Assembly (NCBI RefSeq): GCF_003075435.1
Contig: NZ_QCZJ01000006.1
Location: 62,001-126,000, forward strand
Reading direction: 5' to 3'
Source of the DNA: Terrimonas sp.
Lineage (GTDB): Bacteria > Bacteroidota > Bacteroidia > Chitinophagales > Chitinophagaceae
Length of the DNA stretch: 64,000 nucleotides
Below, piece by piece: positions 34,230 through 43,008 of the stretch (positions within the stretch are counted from its first letter, which is position 1; the number at the start of each line of letters is the position of its first letter). Under the pieces are notes generated by a model. That model was not told the origin of the DNA. It ran no database searches and saw only the letters and a list, made by a program, of their open reading frames with translations. The translations under genes were made by a program, and so were the position numbers.

Positions 34230-34371
34230 ACAACCTGTCTGCCTGTTTGCAATAAATTTTACCTGTTTTCCTACCTTTAGTTCTATCAATTGCATTTTGT
34301 GTATGCATAACTTCAGCATCGCTGCCACAAGTTTTAAATTTTATAAAGCTCAATTCATAAGTTCCTCGAAA

Positions 34372-37239
34372 ATGAAAAAGTATATCGTTTGTTTTGCAGT
34401 ATTATTTTCCTGTGCCCATTTGTATGCCCAGCAGCATGATCTTAAAGAGCAGCCTGAATCTCAAACCAGGGGTAAGGTTGACCGTGAATATACGTTTGAA
34501 GCAAAAATGACCGGCTATATGTCAAATGATGGAACACGCAATCCCATAGTGAGAGCTAAAAAAGGAGAGCGGGTTCGTATCACTATTGTAAACGGGGAGT
34601 TAATGACCCATGATATTGCCATTGAGAAATTAAATATCAAAACCAAAACCATTATAGAAAAAGGAGCAAAAACAGCTATTGTTTTTACAGCAACTCAAAA
34701 TGATACCTACTTCTGCTCTATCCCGGGACATAGGGTAGCCGGCATGGTTGGTAAAATTGTAATAACCAGTAATATTACCGTTGCAGCGGCAACACCCAAA
34801 GGCAGGCTTCCTGTAAAAGACGGCAAACCGCTTAACCTGAATTTTGAGAAAGGAACATTACAGGACTGGACAGCAGAAGGAGATGCGTTTACAAATGGCA
34901 TTATTGCCGTAGACTCTTCGCAAATCCAGGCTAAATACCTGCCTGTAAATAAAGAAGGAAAGTATTTTGTAAGCAGTGGCGGTATGACGGGACATGCCAA
35001 AACCGGCACATTAACTTCTGTAGCTTTTAAAGTAACACAACCTTACGCGGCATTTAAAGTTTCAGGCGGCGCTTTGCAGGATACAAGAGTGGAGCTGGTA
35101 CGCAAAAATGACGACAGTGTTTTCTTCCAGATACCTGGCACCGGAAGGGCAACCCTTCGCCCGGTTGTGGTTGATCTGCGTAAGCTATTGAATAAAGAAA
35201 TATATATACGGCTTGTTGATAACGAAACCGGCATTTCTCCTATACCTTATATTGGAAAAGATATATGGTCGCATATCAACTTTGATGATTTTGAATTTTA
35301 TACAACAAGGCCAAAATTTGATAATGAGCTCAAACCGAGTGATATCGTTGTACTACCACCGCTTGATCCAATCAAATATGCCGGATTGTCGGGCGAAAAA
35401 GCTGCAGAGGCAATAGAGCTTCCTGAAGGATTTTCTGTAACACTCGCCGCCTCAGAACCACAGGTAATAAAGCCCATTGCTTTTACCATTGACTGGAAGG
35501 GCCGCTTATGGGTGGTGGAATCTCGCACCTATCCTGTTCGTGCACCACAGGGGCAGGGAAAAGATATTATTTCGATTTTTGAAGATACCGATGGTGACGG
35601 TAAGCTGGACAGCAAGAAGATATTTTTAGATACGATGAACCTGGTGAGCGGTATTGAAGTGGGCATGGGCGGTGTGTGGGTTGGTGCCGCGCCAAATTTA
35701 TTATTCATTCCTTTTGATATTGATACCGATAGACCAACTGGTCCTACTGAAATTGTGCTTGATGGCTGGGGATACGAAGACACCCATGAAACACTTAATA
35801 GTTTGCAATGGGGCCCTGATGGCTGGCTGTACGGAACGCATGGTGTGTTTACACATTCAAATGTGGGTAAGCCCGGCACGCCTGCAAATGAACGCGTAAA
35901 AGTCGATGCGTGTGTCTGGCGTTTACATCCCATCACTAAAAAATTTGAAGTATTTGCCGAAGGCACCAGCAACCCCTGGGGCGTTGACTTTAATGATTAT
36001 GGACACGCATTTATTACAGCCTGCGTGGTGCCGCATTTATACCACATGATACAGGGAGGAAGATATATACGCCAGGGAGGGAAACATCCTGAATATACCT
36101 ATGGTGATCTGCAAAACACCGCCGATCACGTGCACTGGGTTGGCGACAAGGGGCCACATGCGGGCAATGGCAGATCAGCAAGTAAAGGTGGCGGGCACGC
36201 GCATGCCGGTGCTATGTTTTATTTGGGTGGAGATAATTGGCCTGCTCAATACCGTAACGATATTTTCATGAACAGCATACACGGCAGCAGGGTAGATATT
36301 GATGAGATCGTAAGAAAAGGTTCCGGGTATGTTGGGCATCACGGCAAAGACTTTTTATTGACAAATGATGCCTGGTCGCAATGGTTGAATTTCAGGTACG
36401 ATGCATCAGGCTCAATATATGCTATTGACTGGTATGACAAAAATCAATGTCACAGCCCTAATCCTGATGTGCATGATAAAAGCCTGGGCCGCATTTTTAA
36501 AATCAGTAACGCTAAAGACAAATTTGTAAAAGTTGATTTATCAAAAGCAACAGACCTGGAGCTTGTAGAAAATCAGCTCAACAGGAATGACTGGTATGTT
36601 CGTCAGTCAAGGCTGCTGTTAGAGCAGCGCGGTCCAAGCGAACAGGTGCATATAGCGCTGAAAAAAATATTGAGTGAGTATCCTGATGTAACGAGAAAGC
36701 TTCGCGCCTTATGGGCATTGTATGTAACCAAAGGTTTGAAAGAAGAAGATTTAATACAATTGCTTAATCATGAAAGCGAATACCTGAGAAGCTGGGCAAT
36801 ACAATTATTGGTTGAAGACAGTGACCCATCAGATGCAGCTTTGGCAAGATTTGCAACAATGGCAAAATTTGATACTTCAGCAATGGTAAGATTATATCTT
36901 GCTTCAGCAATGCAGCGCACGCCGCCTGAAAAGCGCTGGTCTGTTGTAGCATCGCTTTACCAGCATAGCGAAGATAAGGATGACAGTAACCTTCCGTTGA
37001 TGATATGGTATGCATTTGAACCCCTAGTTCCAACAAATGCTGCCAAAGCGCTGGAGATAGCTAAACAAACTGCCCTGCCAAATACACTTAAGTTTACCGC
37101 TATGAGAATTAAAGCTATGAATACGGACGAATCAAAAGCCATTATTCAGCAGCTAATAACTGAATTGAGCAAGGACAAAGGCAAAGAAACCAATCACGAT
37201 ATTTTGATGGCAATAAGCGATACGCCTATGAAGCATTAA
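34372..37239 (+). CDS. Secreted cupredoxin / PVC-type dehydrogenase-like protein with HEAT-like repeats
   Basis: The 955-residue protein starts at 34372 with a signal peptide (IVCFAVLFSCAHLYAQ). Residues about 45-130 form a cupredoxin with type 1 copper ligands: His in TAHD-like LMTHDIAI and the Cys-His-Met set in YFCSIPGHRVAGMVG. A beta sandwich (about 140-320) follows, then a sorbosone-dehydrogenase-like beta-propeller (about 345-730: PIAFTIDWKGRLWVVESRTYP, TSNPWGVDFNDYGHAFITACV, HVHWVGDKGPHAG). A HEAT-like helical repeat region (about 735-950) ends the protein. Many relatives end in a c-type cytochrome with CxxCH, but none is present here. The electron donor or substrate is unknown. Confidence 0.83.
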   Translation: MKKYIVCFAVLFSCAHLYAQQHDLKEQPESQTRGKVDREYTFEAKMTGYMSNDGTRNPIVRAKKGERVRITIVNGELMTHDIAIEKLNIKTKTIIEKGAKTAIVFTATQNDTYFCSIPGHRVAGMVGKIVITSNITVAAATPKGRLPVKDGKPLNLNFEKGTLQDWTAEGDAFTNGIIAVDSSQIQAKYLPVNKEGKYFVSSGGMTGHAKTGTLTSVAFKVTQPYAAFKVSGGALQDTRVELVRKNDDSVFFQIPGTGRATLRPVVVDLRKLLNKEIYIRLVDNETGISPIPYIGKDIWSHINFDDFEFYTTRPKFDNELKPSDIVVLPPLDPIKYAGLSGEKAAEAIELPEGFSVTLAASEPQVIKPIAFTIDWKGRLWVVESRTYPVRAPQGQGKDIISIFEDTDGDGKLDSKKIFLDTMNLVSGIEVGMGGVWVGAAPNLLFIPFDIDTDRPTGPTEIVLDGWGYEDTHETLNSLQWGPDGWLYGTHGVFTHSNVGKPGTPANERVKVDACVWRLHPITKKFEVFAEGTSNPWGVDFNDYGHAFITACVVPHLYHMIQGGRYIRQGGKHPEYTYGDLQNTADHVHWVGDKGPHAGNGRSASKGGGHAHAGAMFYLGGDNWPAQYRNDIFMNSIHGSRVDIDEIVRKGSGYVGHHGKDFLLTNDAWSQWLNFRYDASGSIYAIDWYDKNQCHSPNPDVHDKSLGRIFKISNAKDKFVKVDLSKATDLELVENQLNRNDWYVRQSRLLLEQRGPSEQVHIALKKILSEYPDVTRKLRALWALYVTKGLKEEDLIQLLNHESEYLRSWAIQLLVEDSDPSDAALARFATMAKFDTSAMVRLYLASAMQRTPPEKRWSVVASLYQHSEDKDDSNLPLMIWYAFEPLVPTNAAKALEIAKQTALPNTLKFTAMRIKAMNTDESKAIIQQLITELSKDKGKETNHDILMAISDTPMKH

Positions 37240-37300
37240 GAATAAAATAATCATTAACACACCAGGCAATAATTTCCTGGTTCAGTTTAACTGAAATAAA

Positions 37301-37325
37301 AAGCCATGCTGGGCAAGCATGGCTT
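37301..37325 (+). terminator. Terminator after the cupredoxin-dehydrogenase gene
   Basis: AAGCCATGCT pairs with AGCATGGCTT (10 bp) around a GGGCA loop, followed by AATTAT. The T-tract is weak. Confidence 0.65.
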
Positions 37326-37859
37326 AATTATGTTGAAATCGTATCAGGAGTATAATGTCTTTGGTTTAATAAGATACTGACGATTTCCGGTTCACAGGTT
37401 AGTGGTTATAAGGTTTGAGGTTGTGCTTTTCCCTGGTATTGGTTTAACGTGTTTTCAAGGTTTTTGCTGGTTGTTTCAGGATTGGATTAAGATTGGTGAT
37501 CTGAAGGATTGGGAATCTTGCTTTTCGCCGGATCTGGATTTTCAGTTTTTCTTAGGTGTTGCAAGGTTTTCGGTAGATATGGATTGCTATGGCTGTTTTT
37601 CCCGGTTTTTTGTTTTTCAGTGGATTTGGATATTGTCATCGTCATTGACAACACAAAGATGCTAAACAGCCAGGGGTTCTGAAACTTAATTCGATAAAGA
37701 AAGAAAAGGCTTCGATTTCCGGAAGAATAATATCGATAAGCAGTGTTTCATATCTATGGTTTTCTCCTGCGCTATCCAGGTAAAATCAATTTTATGATAG
37801 CGCTATAACTTCTTCTTTGCGAGAAATTTAGCATTTCCTATTTTCGTTGATTTTTGATA
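37326..37859. other. Noncoding gap with strongly T/G-skewed tract
   Basis: Between about 37400 and 37640 the plus strand is dominated by T and G with few C and A. It is full of phrases such as GGATTGGATTAAGATTGG, GGTTTTTGCTGG and TTTTTCCCGG. An 87-codon open frame lies inside, but its Trp/Phe/Cys-rich product reflects the skew and is not a credible protein. The remainder (37650-37859) shows nothing I recognise apart from the approach to the next gene. Confidence 0.5.
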
Positions 37860-38438
37860 ATGATTACCGCAAATATTGCCGAACGTTTACAGCAGAATCC
37901 GCTTTTTGTTTTTGCGCTTCCTTCAGAAGCTGCACATGAGTTTGATGATCACAACGTATTAATATGTGGCATTGGAAAAGTGAATGCTGCATATCAGCTT
38001 TCTAAAAGTATCTTTCAACACAAACCTTCATTAATAATTAATCTTGGTTCTGCAGGAAGTAAAAAGTTTAACAAAGGAAGCGTAGTGTGCTGCACCGGCT
38101 TTATTCAACGAGATATGGATGTGAGGGGACTTGGATTTCAACTTTATGAAACCCCTCTTTCCGGGCAACTGCCTTTGCTGGAATATGGCCTGGCGCTGGA
38201 GGGTTTAAGCCAGGCTGTTTGCGGAACGGGAGACAGTTTTGAAATGGCACACGCAAACGATGATTATGATGTGGTAGATATGGAGGCATATCCGTTGGCA
38301 TATATAGCAATGAAAGAAGAAATACCATTTCTGTGCCTTAAATATATTTCAGATGGTGCTGATGGAATGGCTGCCGGCGACTGGATGGTGGAAGTGCACA
38401 ATGCCGCATCTGCATTTAAAAAAATTTTATCGCTATAA
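37860..38438 (+). CDS. Nucleosidase of the purine phosphorylase / MTAN superfamily
   Basis: The 192-residue protein has LPSEAAHEF near the N-terminus, ICGIGKVNAAYQLS (the ligand-binding Gly loop), LIINLGSAGS, and the active-site segment VVDMEAYPLAYIA with the nucleophile-orienting Glu. CLKYISDGADG supplies a conserved Asp. These match 5'-methylthioadenosine/S-adenosylhomocysteine nucleosidases and futalosine hydrolases. The protein is shorter than E. coli MTAN (232), and which nucleoside it cleaves cannot be told. The ATG at 37860 is preceded by an in-frame TTG at 37854. Confidence 0.8.
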   Translation: MITANIAERLQQNPLFVFALPSEAAHEFDDHNVLICGIGKVNAAYQLSKSIFQHKPSLIINLGSAGSKKFNKGSVVCCTGFIQRDMDVRGLGFQLYETPLSGQLPLLEYGLALEGLSQAVCGTGDSFEMAHANDDYDVVDMEAYPLAYIAMKEEIPFLCLKYISDGADGMAAGDWMVEVHNAASAFKKILSL

Positions 38439-38532
38439 GGTTGCAGCAACTGATTTTAATAATGTTAAAGATACATTACAACGCATCACCTTAAAACCCG
38501 ATAATGTAAGTTGCATTGCAAATGTGTGGTTG

Positions 38533-38540
38533 TAATTTTG
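38533..38540 (+). promoter_or_regulatory. TAnnTTTG -7 box for the DJ-1/PfpI gene
   Basis: TAATTTTG followed by C lies about 50 bases upstream of the ATG at 38590. Confidence 0.5.
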
Positions 38541-38589
38541 CATAGACATTATAATACACAATCTGATTTTTCATCATTAAAACAATAAT

Positions 38590-39171
38590 ATGGCAAAAAA
38601 AATTTTAATGCTGGCTGGCGATTTTGTGGAAGACTATGAAGTTATGGTCCCGTTTCAGGCTTTACAGGCTGTGGGCTTTGAGGTACATGCGGTATGCCCT
38701 GATAAGAAATCAGGTGAAAATGTGGCTACTGCAATTCATGATTTTATTGGTTTTCAAACCTATGCCGAATTAAGGGGACATAACTTTACCCTGAATGCAA
38801 GTTTCGACAAGATTAATCCTGAAGATTATGATGGTTTATACATTTGCGGAGGCAGGGCGCCGGAGTACATCCGTCTTAATGCTAAAGTAATATCATATAC
38901 ACAGCACTTTTTTGAAAAAAATAAACCCGTTGCAGCTATTTGTCATGGTATTCAAATTTTAACGGCAGCGGATGTGGTAAAAGGCAGAACATTAACTGCA
39001 TACCCGGCAGTAGGTCCTGATATTGTTCGTGCCGGCGGCACATGGAAAGATATTCCTGTTACAGATGCGATTACCGAAGGAAACCTTACCACTTCACCGG
39101 CATGGCCGGGGCACCCTGCTATTTTAAAGGAGTTCTTTAAATTACTGGGAGTAAGCATTGCCGGTATTTAA
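38590..39171 (+). CDS. DJ-1/PfpI family protein
   Basis: This 193-residue protein is of the class I glutamine amidotransferase-like fold. The nucleophile elbow is [11 protein letters not shown] with Cys at about residue 118. The conserved Glu/Asp region is [17 protein letters not shown], and the GGRAPEYIR loop matches DJ-1/PfpI. Members include proteases, glyoxalases and deglycase-like enzymes, and the role here is undefined. It is monocistronic with its own -7 box and a strong terminator. Confidence 0.9.
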   Translation: MAKKILMLAGDFVEDYEVMVPFQALQAVGFEVHAVCPDKKSGENVATAIHDFIGFQTYAELRGHNFTLNASFDKINPEDYDGLYICGGRAPEYIRLNAKVISYTQHFFEKNKPVAAICHGIQILTAADVVKGRTLTAYPAVGPDIVRAGGTWKDIPVTDAITEGNLTTSPAWPGHPAILKEFFKLLGVSIAGI

Positions 39172-39190
39172 AAAGTTGGTGTTATAATTG

Positions 39191-39222
39191 AAAAGCGTTG
39201 CCGGATTTCCGGCAACGCTTTT
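39191..39222 (+). terminator. Strong terminator after DJ-1/PfpI
   Basis: AAAAGCGTTGCCGG pairs perfectly over 14 bases with its complement around an ATTT loop and continues into a T-run. Confidence 0.9.
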
Positions 39223-39401
39223 TTATAAAACCACTATTATATATACAATAGCCCTTTCCGTTGTTGATTAATCTCAATTAATTAAAACTGCCCTGCTAAA
39301 CACTTAATTATTGCTAAGTGTTTATACTATTTTCATAAAGTTTGGCGTTTATTTAGTCGTAAGAGTATACACCTATCATTTTGCTACTTACTATCATGCG
39401 C

Positions 39402-39425
39402 CAGACCTGGCTTAGGCCAGGTCTG
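39402..39425 (+). terminator. Hairpin with T-run just upstream of a T9SS cargo gene
   Basis: CAGACCTGGC pairs with GCCAGGTCTG (10 bp) around TTAG, followed by TTTTAAAAA. It lies 25 bases before the ATG at 39451, so it may act as an attenuator or cap the mRNA 5' end rather than end an upstream transcript. Confidence 0.55.
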
Positions 39426-39450
39426 TTTTAAAAACCTTATACCCTTTTTT

Positions 39451-40569
39451 ATGCGTATTTCTTTTAACGGTGTATCTGCCAGTTTCCTGACCGTCATCTT
39501 TTGCCTGATTTTTTCAACAGGTTGGTCTCAAACCGTAGGTAACTGGAACTTTAATAATACACTCAGCGGTACTGCTGCCGCAAATACTACCGTTAGTGCA
39601 GCTTCGCTCAGCTCTTCTGTTCCTTCAGGAGCGTATAATGGCGGCACTGTTTATTATGGCGAAAATGGATGGCCAACAGGTGCAATAAATACAAGCATGT
39701 ATCTGCAATTTACCATTACCCCTAATGCAGGATATACTTTAAACCTTACATCCGTGGAACTGAATATACGCAGGAGCACAACCGGTTCTCCTTCAGGAGC
39801 GGGCCCGCGTCAGTGGTCATTACGTTCAAGTGTGGATGGTTATGCTGCAAATTTGGGCAGCGGCTCTATTGCACTTAATTCTACTCCAACTATAAGTGTA
39901 AGCCTGGGGTTAGCATTTCAAAATCTTACGACCCCTGTAACCTTCCGCTTATATGGATATGATGTTTTTAACAACCCGGGAGGATTAAACCGTTTTGTTT
40001 ATGATAACATCGCAATAAAAGGATTGATGTTGTTACCTATCCATTTTACTGCTTTAACAGGAAAATCAAATGCAGAGAATAATACTTCATTATATTGGTC
40101 GGTTGACCAATACAGCACTATAAATTATTTTGAAGTTGAACGTTCTGATAATGGTACAGGCTTTTTTACAGTAGATAAAGTTTACAGGCATGAAGCTGCT
40201 GATTATACATTCACCGATACAAGAACCACAACAGGATCTTTTGTATGGTATCGTATAAAGTCTACAGAATTGAATGGTACCATCACTTATTCTGATATAC
40301 TTAAATTACAGGTACAGTATAACGGAGGATTTACTATAAATAACATAACCACAACAGGTGGGCAGGTCATTGCCCGGGTAAATACAACTTCAAATGGTAA
40401 TGCAAAGATTATGTTGCTTACCATGGATGGTAAAATAATTACTCAGCAAAACAGTAACCTGGTAAAAGGTGTGCAAACCATTCAGGTTAACCGTAACAAT
40501 ACGCCAGGCATACAAATTTTAACGATAGTACAGAATGGTGAAATAATCAGCCGCCAATTTGCAAACTAA
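39451..40569 (+). CDS. Secreted protein with T9SS type A-like C-terminal sorting domain
   Basis: The 372-residue protein has a long N-terminal signal (SFLTVIFCLIFSTGWSQT). A beta-rich middle follows: Ser/Thr/Asn-rich GNWNFNNTLSGTAAAN and MYLQFTITPNAGYTLNLTSVELNIRR. A fibronectin-like domain with LYWSVDQYSTINYFEVERSDNG (about 205-295) comes next. The last 80 residues end in GVQTIQVNRNNTPGIQILTI and EIISRQF, which fits the sorting signal recognised by the type IX machinery. Adhesion or matrix function is possible. PorX, encoded at 25759, is a regulator of this secretion route. Confidence 0.78.
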   Translation: MRISFNGVSASFLTVIFCLIFSTGWSQTVGNWNFNNTLSGTAAANTTVSAASLSSSVPSGAYNGGTVYYGENGWPTGAINTSMYLQFTITPNAGYTLNLTSVELNIRRSTTGSPSGAGPRQWSLRSSVDGYAANLGSGSIALNSTPTISVSLGLAFQNLTTPVTFRLYGYDVFNNPGGLNRFVYDNIAIKGLMLLPIHFTALTGKSNAENNTSLYWSVDQYSTINYFEVERSDNGTGFFTVDKVYRHEAADYTFTDTRTTTGSFVWYRIKSTELNGTITYSDILKLQVQYNGGFTINNITTTGGQVIARVNTTSNGNAKIMLLTMDGKIITQQNSNLVKGVQTIQVNRNNTPGIQILTIVQNGEIISRQFAN

Positions 40570-40592
40570 CCCGGAGACAGGTAATCAGCCTA

Positions 40593-41675
40593 TTAAAGGA
40601 ACTTGTCTCCTTTGCTTCTTTTTATTTCGGCAACATATTCTTTTATTTCCTGCTCTTTAGTACGGCTGCAGATCAACAGTACATCACCTGTATCAATTAT
40701 AATATGATTATCTATTCCCTGTAGTACAATCAATTTCTCCTGTTCTACATGGATCATATTGTTTGAAGAATCTATAAGCATTGTGTTTTTACCTGAAACT
40801 GCATTGCCTGCATTATCCTTGTCTATATTTTCATAGGCGGAATTCCATGTTCCCAGGTCGCTCCATCCAAAGCTTGAAGGAATGATGTAAACATTATCTG
40901 CCTTTTCCATAATACCATAGTCAATGGAAATACTGGAGCAAAGCGGATATATCTTCTCTATAGCCTGCTTTTCATTTGCTGTGTTCAGTTTGCTTTCTTC
41001 TGCAACAAAAAGCTCATTCATTTCAGGAAGATATTTTTCAAAGGCCTGCAAAATATTTTTCACTTTCCAAACAAATATGCCGGCATTCCATAAAAAATCT
41101 CCGCTTGCGAGGAATGTTTTAGCTATTTCAAGGTTGGGTTTTTCGGTAAACGTTTTAACCTGGTATACATTATCACTTACCTCATATTGCTCATGCTGAA
41201 TATAACCATAACCTGTATTGGGATGTGTAGGCTTAATACCAAGCGTAACCAATGCGTTATTTACACGAACAAAATTCAACGCTTCAATACATACTTTTTT
41301 AAAGGCAATTTGCTCCAGCACCAGATGGTCAGCAGGTGCGCAAATCAGGCAACCTTCAGGATTTATTTTATTGAGCTTATGCGCAATATATGCTATACAG
41401 GGTGCAGTATTTTTGCGTGAAGGCTCTCCTATAATGTTATTTTCAGGTACCCCAGGCAGCTGTTTTTTTACAATTGGTATATATTCTTCTGAGGTAACTA
41501 TATATATATTCTCTGCAGGAATAAAATCCGCAAAACGATCAAAGGTTTGTTGTATAAGCGTTTTGCCCGTTCCCAGTATATCTAAAAACTGTTTGGGATA
41601 AGATGTTCTGCTCATCGGCCAAAACCTGCTCCCAATCCCTCCGGCCATAATTGCCACGTAATGATTCTTATTCAT
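40593..41675 (-). CDS. manC: Mannose-1-phosphate guanylyltransferase
   Basis: The 360-residue protein begins with the nucleotidyltransferase motif GGIGSRFWPMSRTSYPKQ and continues with EPSRKNTAPCIAYIA, CAPADHLV (metal-binding Asp) and FTEKPNLEIA. SIDYGIMEKADNVYIIPSSFGWSDLGTW marks the GDP-mannose pyrophosphorylase family. It makes GDP-mannose from mannose-1-P and GTP for glycans. It is the short form, without a fused phosphomannose isomerase. It lies 24 bases downstream of the sugar-phosphate isomerase gene. Confidence 0.93.
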   Translation of the reverse strand: MNKNHYVAIMAGGIGSRFWPMSRTSYPKQFLDILGTGKTLIQQTFDRFADFIPAENIYIVTSEEYIPIVKKQLPGVPENNIIGEPSRKNTAPCIAYIAHKLNKINPEGCLICAPADHLVLEQIAFKKVCIEALNFVRVNNALVTLGIKPTHPNTGYGYIQHEQYEVSDNVYQVKTFTEKPNLEIAKTFLASGDFLWNAGIFVWKVKNILQAFEKYLPEMNELFVAEESKLNTANEKQAIEKIYPLCSSISIDYGIMEKADNVYIIPSSFGWSDLGTWNSAYENIDKDNAGNAVSGKNTMLIDSSNNMIHVEQEKLIVLQGIDNHIIIDTGDVLLICSRTKEQEIKEYVAEIKRSKGDKFL

Positions 41676-41699
41676 AATCTGCTAACGATAATTTCTGAT

Positions 41700-42662
41700 T
41701 TATATGATGCCCTCTCTTACAAGATCATGCAAATGTAAGACACCAATGTATACTTTATTTCTTGTAACCAATAACTGACTTACATCATTTTTCCGCATTA
41801 AATCCAGCGCTGATACCGCCAGTTGATCTTCCTCTATGCATTTAGGGTTTCCGCTCATAATATCTGCTGCTTTTACAGCGGCAAGATTTTCCCCTTTTTG
41901 CAGCATCCGTCGCAAATCTCCATCTGTAATTATTCCGCAGATAGCATTATCCTTTATTACAGCAGTTGCGCCCATGCGGAATTTGGTAATGGTTATAATA
42001 ATGTCTTTCAGATCGGCGTCCATTTCTACCCGGGGTAAAACATTACGCGCAAGCAAATCGCTTACTTTAAGATAAAGCCTTTTGCCTAATGTGCCGCCGG
42101 GATGGAATTTTGCAAAGTCGTCACTCGTAAATCCATTATTTTCAATCAGGCATACTGCTAGAGCATCACCCATAGCCAGTTGGGCAGTAGTGCTGGTAGT
42201 TGGTGCAAGATTATTAGGACAGGCTTCCTGTGCTACACTTGTATTTAATATATGATCCGAATGTGTTGCAAGAAAAGATTGCAGATTGCCTGTCATTGCA
42301 ATTACCGTGTTGCCAAAATTGCGGATTAACGGGAGTAATAATTTTATTTCCGGGCTTTCACCGCTTTTGCTGATCATCAATACAATATCGCCCGGCTGTA
42401 CAATACCAAGGTCACCATGGATAGCTTCTGCAGCATGTAAAAAAGCGGATGGCGTGCCGGTTGAATTTAAAGTAGCCACTATTTTTTGCGCAATCAATGC
42501 GCTTTTACCGATGCCGCTTATAACTATTTTGCCCTTGCATGCAGCCATCAGTCTTACAATTTCCTCAAATTGATCATCAATATATTGAGTAAGATGCTCA
42601 ACCGACTTCGCTTCAAGTAGAATAGTGCGCTTCGCTATTGTTTGAATATCAATCAGGCTCAT
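41700..42662 (-). CDS. kdsD: KpsF/GutQ family arabinose-5-phosphate isomerase
   Basis: The 320-residue protein has an N-terminal SIS domain (about residues 35-180: IVISGIGKSALIAQKIVATLNSTG, MISKSGESPEI, LAPTTSTTAQLAMGDALA). Two CBS domains follow (about 200-320: VSDLLARNVLPRV, GIITDGDLRRML). It interconverts ribulose-5-P and arabinose-5-P, the first step toward Kdo, the inner-core sugar of LPS. It shares a transcript with manC and has its own -7 box. It fits with the lipid A genes at 20-25 kb. Confidence 0.93.
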   Translation of the reverse strand: MSLIDIQTIAKRTILLEAKSVEHLTQYIDDQFEEIVRLMAACKGKIVISGIGKSALIAQKIVATLNSTGTPSAFLHAAEAIHGDLGIVQPGDIVLMISKSGESPEIKLLLPLIRNFGNTVIAMTGNLQSFLATHSDHILNTSVAQEACPNNLAPTTSTTAQLAMGDALAVCLIENNGFTSDDFAKFHPGGTLGKRLYLKVSDLLARNVLPRVEMDADLKDIIITITKFRMGATAVIKDNAICGIITDGDLRRMLQKGENLAAVKAADIMSGNPKCIEEDQLAVSALDLMRKNDVSQLLVTRNKVYIGVLHLHDLVREGII

Positions 42663-42675
42663 GTAAAAAGTTCCG

Positions 42676-42683
42676 CAAACCTA
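42676..42683 (-). promoter_or_regulatory. TAnnTTTG -7 box for kdsD-manC
   Basis: TAGGTTTG on the minus strand lies 14 bases upstream of the kdsD ATG, which implies a short leader. Confidence 0.5.
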
Positions 42684-42722
42684 CTTGAAAAATAATGGTT
42701 CACAAAACATGAGGGTATATCC

Positions 42723-42818
42723 AGGATGCATTCCAAATTGCCGCATCGCTTTTCCTGCTGCGCGGAGAGGGAAGGGTGAGGGTAATTAAAATTGCAGCGA
42801 CAATTTGGAATGCATCCT
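42723..42818. repeat. 96-bp element with perfect 18-bp terminal inverted repeats
   Basis: AGGATGCATTCCAAATTG (42723-42740) is repeated as its exact reverse complement at 42801-42818. The interior contains CTGCTGCGCGGAGAGGG-AAGGGTGAGGG, which is a half of the REP-like sequence seen in leuS. It has no coding capacity and lies between the divergent kdsD and recQ genes. It resembles a MITE or a nested REP copy. Confidence 0.8.
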
Positions 42819-43008
42819 ATATATCAGGAATGCTTATCAGATGATTTTTTTTTCATATCTTAATAGTGGAATGCTATATATCTGATTAACAGTTAATGTA
42901 TTGCAATAAAGCCTTGTTAGCCTTCGCAAAAAGCATATATTATAGTAACTTCGCCTACTTTTTAAAAATGCATGAACAGTCGTGCAAAGTGCGGAAAATA
43001 GAAATGAC

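Noticed and set aside
37402-37665. An 87-codon open frame in the T/G-skewed tract
   Set aside because: Its composition (many Trp, Phe, Cys and Gly) mirrors the base skew, it has no ribosome-binding context and no family resemblance.
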